Source: a bacterium UBA4883
GTDB taxonomy: Bacteria > Bacillota > Clostridia > Oscillospirales > Acutalibacteraceae
Length of the DNA stretch: 6,863 nucleotides
Direction: 5' to 3'
NCBI GenBank assembly: GCA_002399225.1
Contig: DHDF01000069.1
Location: 3,453 to 10,315, forward strand
The notes beneath the pieces are model-generated. The model did no database searches. It saw only the letters and a program-made list of their open reading frames with translations, and was not told where the DNA came from. The translations under genes were made by a program, and so were the position numbers. This document shows positions 1 through 4,559 of this stretch, piece by piece; position 1 is the stretch's first letter, and each line of letters begins with the position of its first letter.

Positions 1-630
1 GTAGCAGTTGTCCACCATCACAACGCAGTCCGGCGCCTTTTTCTTCGCAATCTTCGCAATCTTTTCGATTTCCTCCACGAGAAGAGACGGCCTCAGGCTG
101 TACCCGCGCGAGCGCTGGATATATACCATTCGGATTTTTGGGCTGACGCGGCGCTCAATTTCCTCGTAATCCGGTTTTCCCTCCGGAGTCAGATCAACCT
201 GCTCATATCGGATGCCGAATTCTTTGAGCGTTCCGATTCCGTTCCCGGTCAGGCCGATGACGGACTGAAGCGTATCGTAGGGAAGACCGGTCACGCTCAG
301 CATCGTGTCGCCGGGGCGGAGGACTCCGAACAGTGCGACGGTCAGCGCGTGAGTGCCGCAGACAAAATTATGGCGCACCAGCGCATCCTGGGCTCCGAAA
401 GCATCCGCGTACACGCGGTCGAGCGTCTCGCGGCCGCGGTCTCCATAGCCATACCCGGTGGAAGCCGCAAAATGACTTTCGCTCACGCTGTTTTTGATAA
501 ATGCCGCCAGCATTTTCTGCTGGTTGTAATCCGTCGTCCGGTCGATTCTTTCCATCTGCGGCCGGATTTCTTTTTCTGTCCCCTCCGCCGCTTTCAGAAT
601 TCTTTGATCAATTTTAAAATACGGATACAA
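1..630 (-). CDS. Methionine gamma-lyase family / aluminium resistance protein (YnbB-like), C-terminus outside window
   Basis: PLP-dependent fold-type I enzyme of the Met_gamma_lyase (YnbB, 'aluminium resistance protein') family, predicted to be a cytoplasmic C-S lyase acting on sulfur amino acids; the true substrate in Clostridia is not settled. 210 residues are visible from the start chosen here, about half of the usual 410-430. Seen: a helical N-terminus, STGYGYGDRGRETL at residues 57-70, CGTHA at 91-95 (usually SGTHA, cofactor phosphate region), FGVLRPGD at 101-108, QRSRGY at 172-177 and VDNCY at 206-210, whose Asp207 should contact the PLP ring nitrogen. The catalytic lysine lies beyond the window. 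No ATG occurs in frame before residue 26 (553-555). I chose TTG at 628-630 because MYPYFKIDQRIL matches the family's usual N-terminus and AGAGGAG lies 11 nt upstream; TTG at 652-654 is the alternative. The gene begins 52 nt after the NUDIX stop and is probably its operon partner. Family assignment is firm, start is not. Confidence 0.9.
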   Translation of the reverse strand, partial: MYPYFKIDQRILKAAEGTEKEIRPQMERIDRTTDYNQQKMLAAFIKNSVSESHFAASTGYGYGDRGRETLDRVYADAFGAQDALVRHNFVCGTHALTVALFGVLRPGDTMLSVTGLPYDTLQSVIGLTGNGIGTLKEFGIRYEQVDLTPEGKPDYEEIERRVSPKIRMVYIQRSRGYSLRPSLLVEEIEKIAKIAKKKAPDCVVMVDNCY

Positions 631-682
631 ACCGTCATCGACTCCTCTGTCCAAATTCTCTCGATACCTCTCGGCAAGCCGT

Positions 683-1111
683 TTAAGAAAGGTCTTCCGT
701 GCCTTTTTCCTTCAGGTAGGCGGCGGCTTCCTCAAACAGCGCGACGTCGTTCGAAAAGGTGATCTCCTTTTTTGCCTCGCCGTAAGAAAACCATCCGGCG
801 TCCAGAATTTCTTCTTTCTGCGTTTTCAGGACGCGGCTTTTGGCTTCTGCGAGAAAATAGACAACATCTTTCCAGATCTCTTTTCCCGGACTATATGAGT
901 TCACCCGGCGGAAACCGGTGTCGAGTTCAACCGTCAGGCCGGTTTCCTCTCTGATTTCCCGCAGCGCGGTCTGGGTTTCATTTTCTCCGCTTTCCACATG
1001 CCCTTTTGGGAAGGCCCAGTGCCCTCCGTTGACATGCCGGATCAGCAGAAACCGGACGGCTCCGCCCTCCCTTGTAAAGATGACCGCCCCGCAGGATTTT
1101 TCTTTTTTCAT
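683..1111 (-). CDS. NUDIX hydrolase, bis(5'-nucleosyl)-tetraphosphatase-like
   Basis: Cytoplasmic Mg2+-dependent pyrophosphohydrolase of 142 residues, a normal length for a single-domain NUDIX protein. The NUDIX box is complete: G37-x5-E43-x7-R51-E52-I53-x-E55-E56-x-G58-L59. The N-terminus with KSCGAVIFTREGG and the HWAFPKGHVESGE stretch (31-43) resembles the asymmetrical Ap4A hydrolase group (NUDT2/MutT-like), which cleaves diadenosine tetraphosphate to ATP and AMP. Substrate specificity in NUDIX enzymes cannot be fixed from the box alone, so a 5'-RNA or dNTP substrate is also possible. The start ATG follows AAGGAG with a 7-nt spacer, so it is secure. It sits 68 nt after the patatin gene with no convincing terminator or promoter between them, and ends 52 nt before the methionine gamma-lyase-like gene. 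Co-transcription with both is inferred. Confidence 0.95.
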   Translation of the reverse strand: MKKEKSCGAVIFTREGGAVRFLLIRHVNGGHWAFPKGHVESGENETQTALREIREETGLTVELDTGFRRVNSYSPGKEIWKDVVYFLAEAKSRVLKTQKEEILDAGWFSYGEAKKEITFSNDVALFEEAAAYLKEKGTEDLS

Positions 1112-1179
1112 TTCGGTTCTCCTTAAATTCTACAGGTAAAATGGAATTTTCTGTCGTCTGGCAAAAGGCCGAGGCGGAT

Positions 1180-2037
1180 TCACGCCGGGATCGTCTCTTC
1201 CCGGCGCAAAAATTCAGGCAGTGCGCGCGCGTCTTTGTATCCTTTTTGGTACATTTGTTCCATGCGGGCTCTGCTCTTTGTCAGCGTCCGCATCCCACAG
1301 CAGCTGTCCGGTGCAATCATCAGGACTTTCCCCTGTTCCGCATACTGCTTTGCAAGGGCGACCCCGTCGTTGTATTTTTGGTAGCGAAGCAGAAGACTGT
1401 CCGCGGCTTTCGGGTATCTGCGCCGCAGCAGCCGGGCGAACGGAGCGTCTTTCTTTTGAAGTCTGACGGTGTCCAGTGGCTTTGTGAGGATGACGGCAAT
1501 CTTCGTGCAGCCGTCGCGGAAGGCCTTTTCAATCGGGACAGGGTCGGCAATTCCGCCGTCGTAATACGGGATGCCGCGCACAAAGTAGGGCCTGCAAACC
1601 AGCGGAATGCTGGAGGAAGCCTCCAAGATATGGTAGTGATCCTGCGCCATGTCGCTTTTGTCAAAATAGGTTGGTTTCCCGGTCAGGGCGTTCATGGCAA
1701 CGACTTTCATCACGCTGTGCGATTTTTGGAGGACCTCAAAATTCAGCGGGTTTTCCCCGCTTAGGCAAGAAAGCTTTCCGTACACATAATCCATATCGAT
1801 ATAGGAGCCGGTGTGAAGCAGGTTATGCAAACTCATGTACTGCTTTCGAAACGTATACTCTAGATAGAATTGATAGTTTCTGCCCTTCTGTCTTCCAAGA
1901 AAAGAAGCGATGTTGGCGCTGCCCGCGGAAACGCCGATACAGTAATCAAATTGGATCCCATGGTCCAGACAATAGTCGAAAACCCCGGCGCCGTAAATCC
2001 CGCGAAGGCCGCCGCCGACATCCACAACCCCCGTCAT
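1180..2037 (-). CDS. Patatin-like phospholipase family protein (YjjU type)
   Basis: Predicted acyl hydrolase with the Ser-Asp dyad of patatins. Numbering here is from the chosen start. The oxyanion-hole loop GGGLRG is at 8-13, the nucleophile elbow GVSAG at 35-39 (Ser37), and the catalytic Asp160 lies in DGG (160-162), followed by IADPVPIEKA. No signal peptide or membrane helix is seen, so the protein is probably cytoplasmic or peripherally membrane bound. Its 285 residues and the whole-length pattern (EASSSIPLVCRP before the DGG) fit the bacterial YjjU-like group, whose substrate is not firmly established. An upstream in-frame ATG at 2053-2055 would add six residues. I rejected it because the strong Shine-Dalgarno GGAGGAG (2047-2053) overlaps that codon and sits 9 nt before the ATG at 2035-2037. 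First gene of the probable operon with the NUDIX and methionine gamma-lyase-like genes, driven by the promoter at 2097-2125. Confidence 0.93.
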   Translation of the reverse strand: MTGVVDVGGGLRGIYGAGVFDYCLDHGIQFDYCIGVSAGSANIASFLGRQKGRNYQFYLEYTFRKQYMSLHNLLHTGSYIDMDYVYGKLSCLSGENPLNFEVLQKSHSVMKVVAMNALTGKPTYFDKSDMAQDHYHILEASSSIPLVCRPYFVRGIPYYDGGIADPVPIEKAFRDGCTKIAVILTKPLDTVRLQKKDAPFARLLRRRYPKAADSLLLRYQKYNDGVALAKQYAEQGKVLMIAPDSCCGMRTLTKSRARMEQMYQKGYKDARALPEFLRREETIPA

Positions 2038-2046
2038 AAAACAACA

Positions 2047-2053
2047 CTCCTCC
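2047..2053 (-). promoter_or_regulatory. Ribosome binding site deciding the patatin start
   Basis: GGAGGAG on the minus strand lies 9 nt before the ATG at 2035-2037. It overlaps the G of the upstream in-frame ATG (2053-2055), which therefore cannot use it. This supports the shorter, 285-residue protein. Confidence 0.75.
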
Positions 2054-2096
2054 ATCGAATAAAATCCGCTTTGCCATATGAAAAAGCGTTGTTTTT

Positions 2097-2125
2097 AGTA
2101 TAACACAGAATTGTGCCAACGGCAA
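2097..2125 (-). promoter_or_regulatory. Sigma-A type promoter for the patatin-NUDIX-methionine gamma-lyase operon
   Basis: On the minus strand TTGCCG (2120-2125) is followed by a 17-bp spacer and TATACT (2097-2102). A TG one base before the -10 makes an extended -10. Transcription should begin near 2090, giving a leader of about 50 nt before the patatin ATG. The -35 overlaps the T-tract of the probable terminator of the preceding unit. Confidence 0.7.
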
Positions 2126-2147
2126 AAAATGCCGCTGATTTTGGCGG
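2124..2147 (-). terminator. Weak intrinsic terminator after the LytTR/LiaF unit
   Basis: On the minus strand a stem CCGC/GCGG (2144-2147 with 2132-2135, loop 8 nt) is followed by CA and a run of six T (2124-2129), 35 nt past the LiaF-like stop codon. The stem is only 4 bp, with one possible wobble pair, so termination may be partial. It is the only hairpin plus T-run downstream of this unit. Confidence 0.4.
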
Positions 2148-2181
2148 GGCGATCTTCCGTTTAAAATGTTTAGATGCCTTT

Positions 2182-2886
2182 TTAAGAAAAGCGAATGGCT
2201 AGGCTGCCGAATGAAACGCTGCCTGTCAGCAGGAGGGTCGGCGCCCCGGGATCGGGCGGCATCTGCCCGGTGGGAGTATTCACCACCCCGCAGACCACAT
2301 GAACTTGGTCGATGACGCGCCAGCTTTTCGGGACGTAGAGGATCATTTCTCCGAAGCTTGCGTCGATGCGAACCTCGGCTCCTTCCGGGCTGAGCCGGAC
2401 CTGATCAAAATAGACGCTCAGCTTGCCGAAAGACGAGGTGAGATGCGCGCTTTTCAAGCTTTCGGAATGCAGGTATTTGCAGGATTCGCAAAAGCTGGAA
2501 TTGACGAAGAGGTCGTCTCCATCAAGATTTTCCACCGATTTTTGGCAAAAATCCGCGCCGTGCGGGTTCCCCCAGCCAAAATGGCAGCGGTTACGAAAAA
2601 TCATGCTCAGGCCGATTGCGGCGAGAAAAGCCGCAAGAATTAACTGCCAGAAAGAAAATTCAAGCAGGTGGAGCGGCCGCTGATAAATCAGATAGCACAG
2701 CGCCAGCGGGATCAGCAGGCCGAAAAAGTTCGGACCCGCCAGACTGCTCAGAAATACGGCTGCAAACAGGATGGTTGCCGCAACGCTCCAAAATCCGATG
2801 CCGGCAAAGGCGCCGGTTTGGCCCGCAACCACAAAGATTGCCGCCGCCAAGAAGAATATGCCCCAGAACCAGTTTCTATGTTTCAT
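2182..2886 (-). CDS. LiaF-like membrane protein (LiaF transmembrane plus C-terminal domain)
   Basis: Predicted membrane protein of 234 residues. Four hydrophobic segments at about 5-27, 31-50, 53-69 and 76-97 form a compact N-terminal membrane domain of the LiaF/LiaI type. A soluble domain (about 125-234) has the repeated SFG pattern of LiaF C-terminal (cell-wall-active antibiotic response) domains: SSFGKLSVYF (151-160), ASFGEMILYVPKSW (176-189) and VSFGSLAIRF (224-233). In Bacillus, LiaF inhibits the LiaRS envelope-stress system. Here the partner is a LytTR regulator rather than LiaRS, so a role as membrane inhibitor or sensor for that regulator is inferred. The start ATG overlaps the end of the LytTR gene by 11 nt and follows AAAGGGGAA, so translation is probably coupled. 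Several cysteines (C101, C114, C133, C136) in the linker region include one CxxC pair. It is not a full LiaFSR locus: no histidine kinase is present. Confidence 0.85.
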   Translation of the reverse strand: MKHRNWFWGIFFLAAAIFVVAGQTGAFAGIGFWSVAATILFAAVFLSSLAGPNFFGLLIPLALCYLIYQRPLHLLEFSFWQLILAAFLAAIGLSMIFRNRCHFGWGNPHGADFCQKSVENLDGDDLFVNSSFCESCKYLHSESLKSAHLTSSFGKLSVYFDQVRLSPEGAEVRIDASFGEMILYVPKSWRVIDQVHVVCGVVNTPTGQMPPDPGAPTLLLTGSVSFGSLAIRFS

Positions 2887-3340
2887 AGGTTCCCCTTTCT
2901 TTCAATCGCTGCCGCAGTTCCTTCCAGTAATACCGCGACGCATAAACCTGTTTGTGGCTTCCTGTAAACTGGATCAGGCTGGAAGAAGCCAGATTCCGCG
3001 TGACGGAGTAAATCTGCCGGATGTTCACAATGGTTGATTTGGCCGCCCGCACAAAGTTTCGGGGCAGCATTTGTTCCAACTCATACAGCCGGTATTTTGC
3101 GAGGAAAGCGTCGTCTTTTGTATGGGCGTAAACGTGTTCCCCCTCCGTTTCAAAGAACAGAATGTCGTCAAGCGAAAAATAATACTCCTGATTTTGCTTG
3201 TAAAAGGTGATTTTCGGCCCGGGTTTCGACTGTTCCAGCAAAAACCGTTGAATTTTCCGGACGGAGTCGTCCACATGCCTGCACCGGATCAGCACTTCGT
3301 CTTCCTCCGGGCCGTCCGTGATCTCAATGCGAACTTTCAT
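2876..3340 (-). CDS. Stand-alone LytTR-family DNA-binding transcriptional regulator
   Basis: Cytoplasmic transcription factor of 154 residues. It lacks a response-regulator receiver domain: residues 1-45 are a short alpha/beta extension, and the LytTR DNA-binding domain occupies about 48-148. Diagnostic segments are YFSLDDILFFETEGEHVYAH (54-73), a YRLYELEQML helix (83-92), NFVRAAKSTIVNIRQI (95-110) and QVYASRYYWKELRQRL (131-146). The length and shape are typical of Firmicute LytTR proteins co-encoded with a small membrane protein, here the LiaF-like gene overlapping by 11 nt. In characterised LytTR regulatory systems of streptococci the membrane protein antagonises the regulator, and the regulator activates its own operon. 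Start ATG follows AGAGGTGATGAG with suitable spacing, and its promoter is at 3362-3390. Target genes cannot be told from the sequence; autoregulation is likely, and the divergent LRR/VWA/MoxR operon is a possible second target. Confidence 0.95.
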   Translation of the reverse strand: MKVRIEITDGPEEDEVLIRCRHVDDSVRKIQRFLLEQSKPGPKITFYKQNQEYYFSLDDILFFETEGEHVYAHTKDDAFLAKYRLYELEQMLPRNFVRAAKSTIVNIRQIYSVTRNLASSSLIQFTGSHKQVYASRYYWKELRQRLKERGTYET

Positions 3341-3361
3341 CTCATCACCTCTTACGCGCCT

Positions 3362-3390
3362 AGTATAGCGGCTTTTTTAAAAAATGAAAA
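3362..3390 (-). promoter_or_regulatory. Promoter of the LytTR/LiaF unit
   Basis: TATACT on the minus strand (3362-3367) has a 17-bp spacer to TTTTCA (3385-3390), a 4/6 match to the -35 consensus. The spacer contains T6A6. The predicted start near 3355 gives a leader of only about 15 nt. The poor -35 suggests dependence on an activator. Confidence 0.6.
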
Positions 3391-3392
3391 GC
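3371..3392. repeat. Inverted repeat over the LytTR promoter -35/spacer
   Basis: GCTTTT (3371-3376) and AAAAGC (3387-3392) are separated by 10 nt. The repeat spans the -35 box and spacer of the minus-strand promoter, where a repressor would block polymerase. It is AT-rich and short, so chance is possible. Confidence 0.3.
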
Positions 3393-3400
3393 AGTTTCGG

Positions 3401-3412
3401 GCAACCGGTTGC
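3401..3412. promoter_or_regulatory. Perfect 12-bp palindrome, candidate operator
   Basis: GCAACCGGTTGC is its own reverse complement. It lies 10 bp upstream of the LytTR promoter -35, centred roughly 50 bp upstream of the predicted start, a usual activator position. It lies about 75 bp from the divergent promoter. LytTR proteins normally bind imperfect direct repeats, and no clear match to the AgrA-type motif is seen, so the binding protein is unknown. Confidence 0.4.
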
Positions 3413-3419
3413 TTCCGGG

Positions 3420-3442
3420 CGGTAACAGGGCGTTCCCTACCG
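3420..3442. repeat. Bulged inverted repeat in the divergent control region
   Basis: CGGT/ACCG (3420-3423 with 3439-3442) and AGGG/CCCT (3427-3430 with 3435-3438) form two stacked 4-bp stems with a 3-nt bulge and a 4-nt loop. No T-run follows on either strand, so it is not a terminator. It may be a protein-binding site in the divergent intergenic region. Confidence 0.3.
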
Positions 3443-3485
3443 TCAAGCAGCGTTAAAATGCGGCGGTTTTCCTCTGCCGGTCTTG

Positions 3486-3514
3486 TTGTAATTGACAGGG
3501 CATGGGAATATAAT
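3486..3514 (+). promoter_or_regulatory. Promoter of the LRR/VWA/MoxR operon
   Basis: A consensus TATAAT at 3509-3514 has a 17-bp spacer to TTGTAA (3486-3491, 4/6 match). A perfect TTGACA also lies at 3492-3497, but only 11 bp from this -10; with a 16-bp spacer it would pair with the poor TAAAAC at 3514-3519. Transcription is expected near 3521, with a leader of about 44 nt. Confidence 0.65.
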
Positions 3515-3544
3515 AAAACTGGTTTTTTACAAGGCCCGGGCTTA

Positions 3545-3553
3545 GGAAAGGAG
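3545..3553 (+). promoter_or_regulatory. Ribosome binding site of the LRR gene
   Basis: GGAAAGGAG at 3545-3553 precedes two possible non-ATG starts. GTG at 3553-3555 overlaps the last G of GGAG and could only use the weaker upstream AGGA (3544-3547). TTG at 3565-3567 lies 11 nt after GGAG. Confidence 0.55.
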
Positions 3554-3564
3554 TGGCTTTCGGG

Positions 3565-4533
3565 TTGAACCTGCAATATATCCGTGTGCCGGACGGCGCG
3601 GCGGTCCTTGCTTGCACCGGCTCCGGCGCCTCGGTCCGCCTTCCGGATAAAGTGGACGGGCTGCCGGTCAAAGAAATCTGCCCCTATGCGTTTTCCGCCC
3701 CGGGCGCCGCCGCCGCGCACTTGCCGCCGGGCGCTGACATTCGCGAGGCTTCAGTGAGTGTCCCGGCGGAGCCGGAGGGCACAGGGCATTTCCTCGGCGG
3801 GGAGTTTCTGCGCCAGCTCCGGCTGCCGGCCAGGCTGCGGTCGGTCGGCGCCTATGCCTTTTATAACTGTACGGGGCTTTCCCGCATCGTGCTGGGCGCC
3901 GGTTCCGCACAGGTCGGGAACGGGGCGCTCATGAACTGCGCCGGGCTGGAAGAAATCGCCGTCGAGGCCCCGTCCACGGAAAAGACCTGCCTGCCGGGGT
4001 TTCTGGCGGAGCTTCAGCGGGAAGTCCGGGCTGTGTTCCGCTTTGGAGGAAAAGAATCGGTCTGGATCTTTCCGGAGTATTATGAGGAATCCGTCGAAAA
4101 CTGCCCCGCCCGCATCTTTGAACATTTTATCCGGGGGGCTGGGTTCCGGTACCGGCAGTGTTTCCGAGGCGACCGCTTGGACGCGGAAAGCTATGATGAG
4201 CAGTTTCAGCCGGCGCGGAACGAAACAGGGCGGGGGGCGCTGCTGCACATTGCGCTTTGGCGCCTGCGCCGGCCGGACCGCCTTTCGGAAGAAGCCGGAA
4301 AGCGGTACCTGGCTTTTTTAAAAGAGAATGCGGCGGCGGCCGCTCAACTGCTGATCCGGGAAGACGACCCGGAGGGGCTTTCCTTTCTGGCTTCCCGCGG
4401 CGCTTTTACCCCGGAAGAAATCGGCGCCGCGGCGGAGCAGGCTTCCCGTCTGGAGCGCGCCCGGTGCCTCGGCGTGCTGCTCCATGAACGGCAGAGCCGC
4501 TTCCCCAAGAAGAACAAAACGTTTGATCTTTAG
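3565..4533 (+). CDS. Leucine-rich-repeat (BspA-like) protein of a MoxR/VWA operon
   Basis: A protein of 322 residues with no signal peptide or membrane helix, so probably cytoplasmic. The N-terminal half holds BspA-type LRR_5 units: residues 24-46 (LPDKVDGLPVKEICPYAFS), 86-110 (RLPARLRSVGAYAF, then NCTGLSRIVL) and 111-134 (ALMNCAGLEEIAV). Between them, 47-84 is Ala/Pro/Gly-rich. The C-terminal half (about 165-322) starts with ESVWIFPEYYEESVEN and contains a conserved-looking RYRQCFRGDRLDAESYDEQF stretch, then helices that look faintly ankyrin-like (LLIREDDPEGLSFLASRGA); I know no function for it. LRRs usually mediate protein binding. Being the first gene of a tight operon with a VWA protein (26 nt downstream) and a MoxR ATPase suggests a partner or substrate adaptor of that chaperone, by inference. 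There is no ATG start: TTG 3565 fits the family's usual N-terminus (MNLQYIRV), GTG 3553 adds four residues. G+C is visibly higher than in the minus-strand genes. Confidence 0.85.
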   Translation: MNLQYIRVPDGAAVLACTGSGASVRLPDKVDGLPVKEICPYAFSAPGAAAAHLPPGADIREASVSVPAEPEGTGHFLGGEFLRQLRLPARLRSVGAYAFYNCTGLSRIVLGAGSAQVGNGALMNCAGLEEIAVEAPSTEKTCLPGFLAELQREVRAVFRFGGKESVWIFPEYYEESVENCPARIFEHFIRGAGFRYRQCFRGDRLDAESYDEQFQPARNETGRGALLHIALWRLRRPDRLSEEAGKRYLAFLKENAAAAAQLLIREDDPEGLSFLASRGAFTPEEIGAAAEQASRLERARCLGVLLHERQSRFPKKNKTFDL

Positions 4534-4559
4534 AACTTTTTTAGGAGAGCAGGTGTGAA

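Noticed and set aside
1141..1764. Plus-strand open frame (207 codons) opposite the patatin gene
   Set aside because: It is antisense to a gene with all patatin motifs, and it has no plausible ribosome binding site.
2053..2055. Upstream ATG as the patatin start
   Set aside because: The strong GGAGGAG overlaps this codon and is correctly spaced for the ATG at 2035-2037, which also fits the family N-terminus.
3371..3392. T6A6 stretch with flanking GCTTTT/AAAAGC as a terminator
   Set aside because: There is no GC-rich stem, and it sits inside a promoter between divergent genes, where no transcript needs to end.
3401..3412. Palindrome as a proven LytTR binding box
   Set aside because: LytTR proteins usually bind direct repeats, and the bases around GTT do not fit the AgrA-type motif. 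It is kept only as an unassigned candidate operator.
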